From: UBA1738 sp003453455 | GTDB lineage: Bacteria > Bacillota > Clostridia > UBA1381 | Length of the DNA stretch: 6,662 nt | Assembly (NCBI GenBank): GCA_946621875.1 | Contig: CAMOOX010000062.1 | Span: forward strand, 1 to 6,662 | Direction: 5' to 3' | Shown: positions 1-6,648 of the stretch, in pieces | Numbering within the stretch: the stretch's first letter is position 1 | How the letters are laid out: each line of letters opens with the position of its first letter | Program-made: the position numbers and the translations under genes | The notes under the pieces: generated by a model | The model's database searches: none | What the model was told of the DNA's origin: nothing | Seen by the model: the letters and a program-made list of their open reading frames with translations, nothing else

Positions 1-13
1 CCTGCTCCGTTTT

Positions 14-3000
14 TTACTTGAAAAATTCTAAAAGCTCCTCTTTTGTAAGATTTGACAGCGTTGCAGAATTAGCGCGTATCATATCGTCCGCCAAGTTCCG
101 TTTTTTCTCTTGCAGTTTTAAAATCTGCTCCTCGATTGTACCTCGTGTTGCAAGCTTTATGATATGCACAGCCCTTGTCTGTCCTATTCTGTACGCTCGG
201 TCAGACGCCTGGTCAACTGCCGCAGGGTTCCACCATGGGTCATAGTGTATAACCATATCCGCACCTACAAGATTAAGTCCCGTACCGCCTGCTTTTAAGG
301 ATATTAGAAATACACTTTTCTCACCATTATTAAATCTGTCTGCCATATCGCATCTTAAAATTGCGGAGGTTGTTCCGTCGAGGTAAAAGTAGGATATTCC
401 CATATCATCAAGCCTCTTGCGAATTATAGAAAGCATTGATGTAAACTGCGAAAACACCAAAATCCTATGCCCCGAAAAAATCCCCGAAGTCAGAACATCT
501 TCAAAAAGCAGAAGCTTTCCGCTTTCCTTATCATAATCACCGTCTAAAAGTGCAGGGTGGCAGCAAATCTGGCGAAGCCGCATTAAAAGCGACAAAATCC
601 GCATATTATCACCGCCGTATTTAAGGATTTCCTGTGCCTCTTTTCGGCTGGCAGCAAGATATGCCGAATACATTTTCTTTTGCGCAGGACTCGGCTCAGC
701 AAAAACGGTACTTTCTATCCTTTCAGGAAGCTCTGACAAAACCTCATATTTCATTCTGCGCATAACAAACGGCTTTATTTTATTCCGTAACTGCTCGGCA
801 GCCAAATCGTCTCCGCCCTGAACTATGGGCTTTTCAAAGTTTTCGGCAAACTGCGCCCGCTGTCCCAAATATTTTGGCATAACAAAATCAAAAATTGACC
901 AAAGCTCTGAAAGTGAGTTTTCTATCGGCGTTCCCGAAAGCGCAAAACGGCTTTTTGCATTTATCCGCTTAACTGCCTTTGCACTAAGGGTTCTGGGGTT
1001 TTTAATCTGTTGTGCCTCATCTATTACAAAGCAAAAGAATTCTTTGTCAATGTATTCTGCTATATCACGGCGCAAAAGCGGGTAGGAGGTTATTATAAAA
1101 TCATATCCGTCAGCCTCCAAAAGTGCTTTTTTGCGCTCTTCCTTAGTGCCGTCAATCACCTTTACCTTGGCTTTTTCAGCAAATTTGTGTATTTCAGAAA
1201 GCCAATTATATGTAAGCGAGCTTGGCGTAACAACAAGTGCAGGCATTTCCCTTTCTTCACTCATAACAAATGCTATTACTTCAAGAGTTTTTCCAAGTCC
1301 CATATCGTCTGCCAGAACTCCGCCAAAACCAAGCTCTGAAAGCTGTTTCAGCCAGTGAACGCAATCCTTCTGGTAATCACGCAAAACCCCTTTTAGGTAT
1401 TCGGGGATATTTGCCTTAATATTTTTTATTTCCTCCACAAGCCCGTCAAATTCTTTATTTGCGTCTATTTCTCCCCTTGCCCCCGCAAGGTATAGTGCAT
1501 AGTATTTAGAAAGTGTTTTCTTTCGTTCCTTTAAATCTGCAAAGGAAAAATCAAGATTTTCCAGCATTTCAAACCCAAAAAGGTCGGAATTGATTTCGAG
1601 AAATTCTCCGCTTGCCATACGATAATATTTTTTTCGATTTCTTATGGCGCTCAAAATTCCGGCTATCTCCGAAGGCGTCAGGTCACTTTCAAATCCTACC
1701 TCCAAAAGGTCGATTTTTTTGTTGTAATAGACCTTATTTTTCAGTTTTGGCGCTTTTTTTAAAAGAAGTGACGAAAAACGCTCGGACCTATGAATTTCCG
1801 CCAAATTTTCAAGCTTTTTTAAGGTATCCGTCATAAACTCATACATTTCCCTGCTATCGGAAAGATACATATTTTGCCCTTCTATATTAAAATTGGCAAA
1901 AAAGGAAAGTATATAGCTCTCGCTCTGATAGTCCCTCACAATTATTTTGTCCTGTTTTAACGCATTTACGGGGAGTCTTAACGCAATTTTACCATAATTT
2001 ACCGTAACAGCGGCAAGTATTCCGCCCTCTAATTCGTCAAGATAGATATTAAAAAACGGCTTATCATCTACTATAACATTTTCAAGTCCCTGTGCCACTA
2101 CTGCCCGTCTGTTTTTCAGCTTTGGCAGAACTTTTGCAGCAAAGGCTATGGCATTACTGCCTTTAAAATCAATCTGCGTGCGGCTTTCGGCGGAAAGCGC
2201 GCGATAAATCGGCATATACCAACTGCGCCACTCCTTTGTGGTTTCATATAAATCACCGTCATATAAAAACCAACTCCCGTCAAGTGTGACCGCAATTCCG
2301 CTTTGTATCACAGAAATATTTATACTTTCATCTGTGGCGGTTATATCCACTAAAATGTCAGGATCCTCGTGCTTTATCGCAAGATTTGTCTGTGGCATAC
2401 CGTTTAGAGTAAAACTGCAATCTGCCTTTTCCATAAGAGGCAAAAGGCGTTTTGCGGTAAAATCTCCAAAATCACAGGAGGAGAGTACGGCTGTATAAAA
2501 GGATGACGCTACGGTCTTATTTTCCAGTGCTTCCGCCATTATATCAAGTATTTCTCTTGCCACCGGGTCAAACTCATACTTTGCATTATTATACGCTCTA
2601 TGCTTGGAAATCTTGTAATCTCCGCCATCTATATACGCTTTTAAAAAACCTTCGGCACTTTTCGTGATATTTTGAGAATCTGCAAGTTTTACGGAAATTG
2701 AATACTTGCATTCCCTCTTATGATTTGTATTTATGTTAAATATAAAGCTTATACTAAGATGTTCCCTTTGTACGCCGTTCTCTTCAAACTCCCTGCACAG
2801 CGTACTTGCAAGCTTATCGTTACTGTCCTCAAACCCTGCGTCTTCCAAAAGCTCTGCCTGTCTTGTTTTTAGCGTAGCCACTATGTGCTTGCAGCTTGCT
2901 GACATAGTCTGATAATACGGACAGGTGCAGAATGTTTCGGAAATCTTTCCTTTTTCATCAAATCCGATATGCACATTATACAACTTATCACTGTCAACAG

Positions 3001-3124
3001 AAGCTACAATACTATCCTCTGCACGCACCCTGATATGGACTCTGCCCTCTTTGAAATAATTACAACCTGACTTATATATTCCTTCCGAGCAAATACTTTT
3101 TATATCATTTTCTAATATATTCAT
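14..3124 (-). CDS. SWIM zinc finger / SNF2-family DEAQ-box ATPase (putative helicase or DNA translocase)
   Basis: Predicted cytoplasmic ATP-dependent nucleic-acid translocase, about 1036 residues, complete. Counting from the ATG at 3124, a SWIM zinc finger lies at residues 66-80 (C66, C68, C78, H80; C-x-C-x9-C-x-H). A long region at about 200-540 fits the bacterial SNF2-associated domain. The SNF2 core follows: LRDYQ at 581-585, Walker A DDMGLGKT at 606-613, DEAQ at 702-705, SGTPIEN at 730-736, VFSQFT near 890, LKAGGTGLNL at 943-952 and DQASDRAYRIGQ at 971-982. All motifs look intact, so it should be an active ATPase. The frame stays open upstream to a TTG at 3220, but that lies upstream of a near-consensus promoter, while the ATG at 3124 follows a purine-rich ribosome binding site; I therefore use the ATG. 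It is divergent from the operon to the right. SNF2 proteins remodel protein-DNA complexes; the target here is unknown. A defence role is not supported because no nuclease, methylase or other defence gene is adjacent. Confidence 0.93.
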   Translation of the reverse strand: MNILENDIKSICSEGIYKSGCNYFKEGRVHIRVRAEDSIVASVDSDKLYNVHIGFDEKGKISETFCTCPYYQTMSASCKHIVATLKTRQAELLEDAGFEDSNDKLASTLCREFEENGVQREHLSISFIFNINTNHKRECKYSISVKLADSQNITKSAEGFLKAYIDGGDYKISKHRAYNNAKYEFDPVAREILDIMAEALENKTVASSFYTAVLSSCDFGDFTAKRLLPLMEKADCSFTLNGMPQTNLAIKHEDPDILVDITATDESINISVIQSGIAVTLDGSWFLYDGDLYETTKEWRSWYMPIYRALSAESRTQIDFKGSNAIAFAAKVLPKLKNRRAVVAQGLENVIVDDKPFFNIYLDELEGGILAAVTVNYGKIALRLPVNALKQDKIIVRDYQSESYILSFFANFNIEGQNMYLSDSREMYEFMTDTLKKLENLAEIHRSERFSSLLLKKAPKLKNKVYYNKKIDLLEVGFESDLTPSEIAGILSAIRNRKKYYRMASGEFLEINSDLFGFEMLENLDFSFADLKERKKTLSKYYALYLAGARGEIDANKEFDGLVEEIKNIKANIPEYLKGVLRDYQKDCVHWLKQLSELGFGGVLADDMGLGKTLEVIAFVMSEEREMPALVVTPSSLTYNWLSEIHKFAEKAKVKVIDGTKEERKKALLEADGYDFIITSYPLLRRDIAEYIDKEFFCFVIDEAQQIKNPRTLSAKAVKRINAKSRFALSGTPIENSLSELWSIFDFVMPKYLGQRAQFAENFEKPIVQGGDDLAAEQLRNKIKPFVMRRMKYEVLSELPERIESTVFAEPSPAQKKMYSAYLAASRKEAQEILKYGGDNMRILSLLMRLRQICCHPALLDGDYDKESGKLLLFEDVLTSGIFSGHRILVFSQFTSMLSIIRKRLDDMGISYFYLDGTTSAILRCDMADRFNNGEKSVFLISLKAGGTGLNLVGADMVIHYDPWWNPAAVDQASDRAYRIGQTRAVHIIKLATRGTIEEQILKLQEKKRNLADDMIRANSATLSNLTKEELLEFFK

Positions 3125-3133
3125 AGCGCATTC

Positions 3134-3145
3134 TTCCCCTCCCTT
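3134..3145 (-). promoter_or_regulatory. Ribosome binding site of the SNF2 gene (decides the start)
   Basis: Read on the minus strand, AAGGGAGGGGAA lies just before the ATG at 3124. The GGAGG core (3142-3138) is 13 nt from the start codon, a little long, but the G run continues closer to the ATG. An ATG at 3131-3129 is out of frame with the gene. This site, with the promoter upstream, supports the ATG at 3124 over the longer reading frame from the TTG at 3220. Confidence 0.65.
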
Positions 3146-3166
3146 CTTGCTTTTCGGTATCCTATT

Positions 3167-3195
3167 ATTATAGCACCAAAAAATATTTATTTCAA
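3167..3195 (-). promoter_or_regulatory. Sigma-A type promoter of the SNF2 gene
   Basis: On the minus strand, TTGAAA (3195-3190) is followed by a 17-nt spacer and a perfect TATAAT (3172-3167). An extended -10 TG occurs as TGC directly before TATAAT (3175-3173). Transcription should begin near 3160, giving a leader of about 35 nt before the ATG at 3124. This is the strongest promoter-like sequence I found in the window. No operator palindrome is evident around it. Confidence 0.8.
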
Positions 3196-3204
3196 TAGTT
3201 TTTA

Positions 3205-3233
3205 TTGCTTTTTCAGGCAAAATGATGTAAAAT
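3205..3233 (+). promoter_or_regulatory. Candidate sigma-A type promoter of the mreB-like/trmN6/rsmI/HAD operon
   Basis: TTGCTT (3205-3210), a 17-nt spacer and TAAAAT (3228-3233) form a plausible promoter with start near 3240, leaving a leader of about 25 nt. The -10 box matches consensus at five of six positions, the -35 box only at TTG. It is weaker than the divergent promoter on the other strand, and their -35 boxes are separated by only 9 bp (3196-3204). No other good promoter appears in the gap, and the downstream genes have no room for their own intergenic promoters. Confidence 0.45.
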
Positions 3234-3251
3234 AATTTACGAGAACATATT

Positions 3252-3257
3252 AGGAGG
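3252..3257 (+). promoter_or_regulatory. Ribosome binding site of the mreB-like gene
   Basis: A perfect AGGAGG sits 8 nt before the ATG at 3266. It fixes the start of the MreB-like protein, whose N-terminus then aligns with MreB just before the IDLGT phosphate loop. Spacing and sequence are ideal for a Firmicute, suggesting efficient translation of the first operon gene. Confidence 0.85.
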
Positions 3258-3265
3258 ATTTCTAA

Positions 3266-4279
3266 ATGAAACTTTCAGCTCTTAAAAATGCGGTTGCCAT
3301 TGATTTAGGCACGGACTATACCCGTATTTACTATAAAGGCGAAGTGACAAACGAACCGTCTGTCATCGCATACGACTCCTTAAACGGCGCGGTTATTGCA
3401 ATAGGTAAAGAAGCGGCTGATATGGAGGGTAAAAATCCGCCACTCATAACCGTTTCAAGACCTATCACAAAAGGAGTAATAACCGATTTTGACCTGGCTT
3501 CTCAAATGATACAGGGATTTTTGGCAAATATAGTGGGAAATGTGATAAAACCAAGAGTTTTCATAACTGTCCCCTGCGGCATAACAGGCGTTGAGCGCCG
3601 TGCTATCTGCGATATTCTGCACGAATCGGAAATTACCGAAATATATATAATTGAATCACCTATTGCAGGTGCAATAGGCGCAAACTGCGATGTAAATATT
3701 GCACGTGGTATGCTTTTGGTAGACATCGGAGGCGGAAAATGTGATATTGCAGCAATTTCCCTGGGACAGGCTGTAACAGGTCGTTCTGTAAAGCTTGGCG
3801 GCAATGATTTCACCGACGCTCTTACAGATTACCTTTTAGAAAAACACAATCTTTCGGTAGGCAATTTTTCGGCAGAGAAACTGAAAAAATCAATAGGCTG
3901 TGCCTTTATGCGTGAGCACAATGATATTGATGAGATAAGCGGTTTTAACACATACCTTAGAAAACCTGAAAAAATAGCCGTCCGCTCGGAGGAAATCAGG
4001 GAGGCTTTTGCCCCTCTTGTTTCAAAAATATCCGCTGAAATAAAGTCCACCTTAGACGAAGTCCCAACAGAGCTTTTAGGTGACATTATTGATGACGGCA
4101 TTTTGCTTATAGGCGGCGGTGCACAGCTTTACGGACTTGCAAAACGCCTGCGGCAAGAGCTTGGCATAAAGGTGTTTTTAGCAGAGGACGCTGAAATGTG
4201 TGTCATAAAGGGAGCGTCATATGTCGCTGAAAATATGGACAAGCTCCCGGATAATACATATATTTTTACAAAGGCTTAA
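3266..4279 (+). CDS. mreB: Divergent MreB/Mbl-like actin homologue
   Basis: Complete protein of 337 residues, the usual MreB length, of the bacterial actin family that forms membrane-associated filaments guiding cell-wall synthesis. Family signatures run in order: phosphate-1 loop IDLGT (12-16), NEPSVIAYD (29-37), VSRPITKGVITDF (63-75), KPRVFITVP (95-103), phosphate-2 loop LVDIGGG (151-157), SAEKLKKSIGCA (202-213) and adenosine-loop LIGGGAQLYG (281-290). Several active-site positions differ from ordinary MreB: the Glu of the EEP motif is Ser131, the first Thr of GGGTT is Lys158, and the Glu of IKxEIG is Ser209. The first two are known MreB hydrolysis positions, so it may bind nucleotide but hydrolyse it poorly or differently. 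Hydrophobic V93-I94 sits where Thermotoga MreB has its membrane-binding Leu-Phe loop, so membrane contact is still possible. No mreC or mreD follows; instead it leads an operon of RNA methyltransferases. Family membership is confident; a canonical cell-shape role is not, and the symbol denotes the family only. Confidence 0.9.
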   Translation: MKLSALKNAVAIDLGTDYTRIYYKGEVTNEPSVIAYDSLNGAVIAIGKEAADMEGKNPPLITVSRPITKGVITDFDLASQMIQGFLANIVGNVIKPRVFITVPCGITGVERRAICDILHESEITEIYIIESPIAGAIGANCDVNIARGMLLVDIGGGKCDIAAISLGQAVTGRSVKLGGNDFTDALTDYLLEKHNLSVGNFSAEKLKKSIGCAFMREHNDIDEISGFNTYLRKPEKIAVRSEEIREAFAPLVSKISAEIKSTLDEVPTELLGDIIDDGILLIGGGAQLYGLAKRLRQELGIKVFLAEDAEMCVIKGASYVAENMDKLPDNTYIFTKA

Positions 4280-4281
4280 TT

Positions 4282-5013
4282 ATGGAAATATTTAACGACG
4301 AGACTCTTGAAGATTTGCAAACAGGAGGACTTTACCTCATACAAAAAAAGGCAGGCTTCCGCTTTGGTGCGGACGCCGTTCTTTTGGCGGATTTTGCAAA
4401 GGACATTGTATCAAACAAAACGCTCGATTTATGTACAGGAAGTGCGGTTATACCGATTTTGCTTTCGGCAAAAACAAAAACTGAACAGTTTTTTGGTCTT
4501 GAAATTCAAAAAAGTGTTTTTGATACTGCTATGCGTTCCGTTAGGCTAAACAGTCTGGAAAATAGGATTTTCTTGACCTGTGAGGACTTAAAAAACGCAG
4601 TCTCAATCTACGGAAAGAGACAGTTCGACTTAATAACCTGCAATCCTCCGTATATTGAGAAAAACTCGGGACTACAAAATCCCAGCGACGAAAAGGTAAT
4701 TGCCCGTCACGAGGTTTTATGCACATTGGAAGATGTGATAAATGTTTCTTCCCTTATGTTAAAGCAAAAAGGGCATTTGGCTCTTGTGCATAAACCGTCA
4801 AGGCTTATCGATATTATTTGTTATATGCGCTCAGCAGACTTAGAGCCGAAGCGCATCAGGTTTATTCATAAAACGGTGGACAGCGAGCCGTCGCTTGTGC
4901 TTGTCGACGCAACCTTTAAAGGCGGAAAGGAACTCCGTATTATGCCGCCGCTATATATTTATAACAAGGACGGTTCTGAAACAAATCAAATCCGGGAGGT
5001 GTACGGAAGATGA
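4282..5013 (+). CDS. trmN6: tRNA adenine-N6 methyltransferase, TrmN6/YabB family
   Basis: Class I S-adenosylmethionine-dependent methyltransferase of 243 residues, normal for the family. E. coli TrmN6 (YfiC) methylates N6 of A37 in tRNA1(Val); YabB is the Bacillus counterpart, and its exact tRNA substrate in Firmicutes is less certain. Visible motifs: the family N-terminal stretch KAGFRFGADAVLLADF (23-38), SAM-binding motif I LDLCTGSAVIPILL (48-61), acidic GLEIQ (72-76) with E74, CEDLK (100-104), and the catalytic NPPY (121-124) typical of amino-group methylation of adenine. The start ATG follows the mreB-like stop by 2 nt, with AAGG 7 nt upstream inside the preceding gene, so translation is probably coupled. 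In Bacillus, yabB precedes rsmI (yabC) with the small GIY-YIG gene yazA between them; here yazA is absent and rsmI overlaps directly. A related NPPY RNA methyltransferase of other specificity is the main alternative. Confidence 0.88.
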   Translation: MEIFNDETLEDLQTGGLYLIQKKAGFRFGADAVLLADFAKDIVSNKTLDLCTGSAVIPILLSAKTKTEQFFGLEIQKSVFDTAMRSVRLNSLENRIFLTCEDLKNAVSIYGKRQFDLITCNPPYIEKNSGLQNPSDEKVIARHEVLCTLEDVINVSSLMLKQKGHLALVHKPSRLIDIICYMRSADLEPKRIRFIHKTVDSEPSLVLVDATFKGGKELRIMPPLYIYNKDGSETNQIREVYGR

Positions 5014-5855
5014 GCGGTACTTTATATCTTTGCGCAACGCCGATAGGCAACCTTGGAGATATTTCTGCAAGATGCCTTGAAATTTTTGAAAATGTTGATA
5101 TTATAGCTTGCGAGGATACCAGGCGCACCTTGCAGCTTTTAAATCATTTCGGAATAAAAAAACAGCTCACAAGCTACCATGAGCACAACAAGGCGGAAAA
5201 GGGCGAGATAATTGTAAATATGCTAAAAAGCGGCAAAAATGTTGCTCTTGTTTCCGATGCCGGAACTCCCGCCATTTCAGACCCTGGCGAAGATTTGGTG
5301 AAACTCTGCATCAAAAACGAATTAAATGTAACCTCTGTGCCGGGTCCTGTGGCAGCTGTTAATGCCCTTATTTTATCAGGGCTTTCAACAAGCCGGTTTT
5401 CCTTTGAGGGATTTTTATCGGTAAATAAAAGGCATAGGTTTGAGCATTTGGAAAGCGTGAAAAATGATACTCATACGCTGATTTTTTACGAAGCGCCTCA
5501 TAAGCTCAAAAGGACGCTTGCCGATATGCTTGAAATTCTTGGAAACCGCAGGCTTGCATTAGTTCGTGAGCTTACAAAAATTCACGAAGAGGTTATCCAT
5601 ACTGACCTTGAAAGTGCGCAATCTCTTTACAGCGAAAATTCACCAAAAGGCGAATTTGTGTTGGTTATAGAGGGTGCAGCCGAGGTGGAAACCGAGAACT
5701 TTTGGGATACCCTATCCGTTTCGGAGCATATTGATTTTTACATAAATGACGGTCTTAAAAAAACCGAGGCTATAAAAAAAGTAGCAAAAGAGCGTGGGCT
5801 TTTGCGCCACGATGTATATAACGAATATCACAAAATTGACAAAGGGGATAAATAA
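5010..5855 (+). CDS. rsmI: 16S rRNA (cytidine-1402 2'-O)-methyltransferase RsmI
   Basis: Cytoplasmic enzyme that methylates the ribose 2'-OH of C1402 in 16S rRNA, in the decoding centre, using S-adenosylmethionine. It belongs to the tetrapyrrole-methylase (class III) fold, and its 281 residues are the normal length. Conserved blocks appear in order: ATPIGNLGDIS (9-19), CEDTRRT (34-40), SDAGTPAISDPG (82-93), PGP (111-113), FEGFL (132-136), FYEAPHKL (159-166), RELTKIHEE (186-194) and GEFVLVI (214-220). The C-terminal helix-rich tail, with GLKKTEAIKKVAKERG at 248-263, is typical of RsmI. The start overlaps the trmN6 stop by 4 nt (ATGA, 5010-5013), with GGGAGG at 4994-4999. The stop overlaps the next start by 1 nt (TAATG). 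The protein looks complete and unbroken, and identification is secure. Confidence 0.96.
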   Translation: MSGTLYLCATPIGNLGDISARCLEIFENVDIIACEDTRRTLQLLNHFGIKKQLTSYHEHNKAEKGEIIVNMLKSGKNVALVSDAGTPAISDPGEDLVKLCIKNELNVTSVPGPVAAVNALILSGLSTSRFSFEGFLSVNKRHRFEHLESVKNDTHTLIFYEAPHKLKRTLADMLEILGNRRLALVRELTKIHEEVIHTDLESAQSLYSENSPKGEFVLVIEGAAEVETENFWDTLSVSEHIDFYINDGLKKTEAIKKVAKERGLLRHDVYNEYHKIDKGDK

Positions 5856-6625
5856 TGACAGAAAAATTTGCAGTATTTATAGATATTGATAACACATTGG
5901 CAGATGATGACGGCGTAAATCCTAAAAATGCTGAAATTATTGAAAAAGCAAGAAAAGCAGGACACTATATTTTTGCAAATACAGGAAGGGCAAAATCATG
6001 GATTAACTCTGAGCTTATAGGACATATCAGCCTTGACGGTATCATCTCAGGTATGGGTTCACGCATAGAAATGATGGGGAAGCCGATTTTTGAAAAGCAT
6101 ATAGACCCGGAGTTTGTATATTCTTGTGCAAAACATTTCTGGAATACCAAAAATTGCTTTTTTATAAGCGGTGTAGAAAAAGGGTTCATTTTAAATCCCA
6201 TACCCTATTTTCAAAATTGGCATTTTGCAGATATTGCAAGCCCTGATGACCTTAAAGGCAAGTATAAGGATGAGAAAATACAAAAATTAGAGATGTTCGG
6301 AAAAATTTCGGAGGAGGATAAAAAGTTTTTCGGGCAAGCGCTTGATGTTTATGACCACGGCGGATATATCGAATGTGCGCCGAGGGGTTGCTCAAAATCT
6401 ACGGCTATGGATATTGCCCTTAATCATCTCGGGATAAAGAAGGAAAACTCCATAGCAATAGGAGATTCCGTAAATGATATGGATATGCTGAAAAATGCAG
6501 GTATTGCCGTTGCTATGGGAAATGCAATAGATAAAGTAAAAGAAATTGCAGACTTTATTTCAACCGACTGCAAAAGTGGCGGCGTAGGATACGCAATAGA
6601 GGAGCTTTTACTAAAAAAGATATAA
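5855..6625 (+). CDS. Cof-type HAD-IIB family hydrolase (phosphatase)
   Basis: Predicted cytoplasmic Mg2+-dependent phosphatase of 256 residues, usual for the Cof/HAD-IIB group, whose members dephosphorylate sugar phosphates, nucleotides or flavin and cofactor phosphates. Motif I is DIDNT (10-14), with nucleophile D10 and acid/base D12. Motif II is NTG (42-44), with T43. The motif III lysine is K181 in GCSKSTA (179-185), and motif IV is GDSVNDMDM (203-211), with D204 and D208. A C2-type cap fills the region between motifs II and III, roughly residues 75-175. Motif I has Asn where most Cof proteins have Gly (DxDGT), a tolerated variation. The ATG overlaps the rsmI stop by 1 nt and has AAAGGGG at 5841-5847, so it should be translated with the operon. 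The substrate cannot be inferred from the sequence, and its place after rsmI does not by itself link it to RNA modification. Confidence 0.93.
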   Translation: MTEKFAVFIDIDNTLADDDGVNPKNAEIIEKARKAGHYIFANTGRAKSWINSELIGHISLDGIISGMGSRIEMMGKPIFEKHIDPEFVYSCAKHFWNTKNCFFISGVEKGFILNPIPYFQNWHFADIASPDDLKGKYKDEKIQKLEMFGKISEEDKKFFGQALDVYDHGGYIECAPRGCSKSTAMDIALNHLGIKKENSIAIGDSVNDMDMLKNAGIAVAMGNAIDKVKEIADFISTDCKSGGVGYAIEELLLKKI

Positions 6626-6648
6626 TAAACCGAAAGGAGCGAAAGCAA

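Noticed and set aside
818..840. GCCC...GGGCTTTT hairpin on the plus strand, antisense to the SNF2 gene
   Set aside because: Four-base stem and a long loop within a coding region; no transcript on that strand is expected here.
1475..1500. Hairpin CCTTGC-CCCC-GCAAGG, suggesting a terminator or regulatory structure
   Set aside because: It lies in the middle of the intact SNF2 coding sequence, has only a 6-bp stem and no U tract on either strand.
2238..2498. Plus-strand open frame of 86 codons opposite the SNF2 gene, and similar ones at 825-1085, 1010-1339 and 1612-1836
   Set aside because: Each is antisense to an intact conserved gene, has no recognisable family signature and no good ribosome binding site.
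14..3124. SNF2 ATPase as part of an anti-phage system such as a DISARM-like locus
   Set aside because: The neighbours are housekeeping genes (rsmI, trmN6, HAD phosphatase), and no DrmA/B/C, methylase, nuclease or integrase is visible.
3502..4101. Minus-strand open frames opposite the mreB-like gene (3502-3813 and 3829-4101)
   Set aside because: They mirror codon bias of the real gene on the other strand; their translations show no domain pattern.
5364..5385. Terminator-like GCCCT...AGGGC followed by TTT inside rsmI
   Set aside because: The stem is only 5 bp with a 9-nt loop and three T residues, inside a well-conserved coding region; coding constraint explains it.
6639..6646. GCGAAAGC, a sequence known for compact hairpins with a GAAA loop, next to the ribosome binding site of the possible next gene
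   Set aside because: Only two base pairs are possible here and the flanks do not extend the stem; an 8-mer like this is easily found by chance.
6626..6648. Terminator at the end of the operon after the HAD gene
   Set aside because: No inverted repeat with a T tract is present in this short gap; instead a ribosome binding site for a possible further gene is seen.
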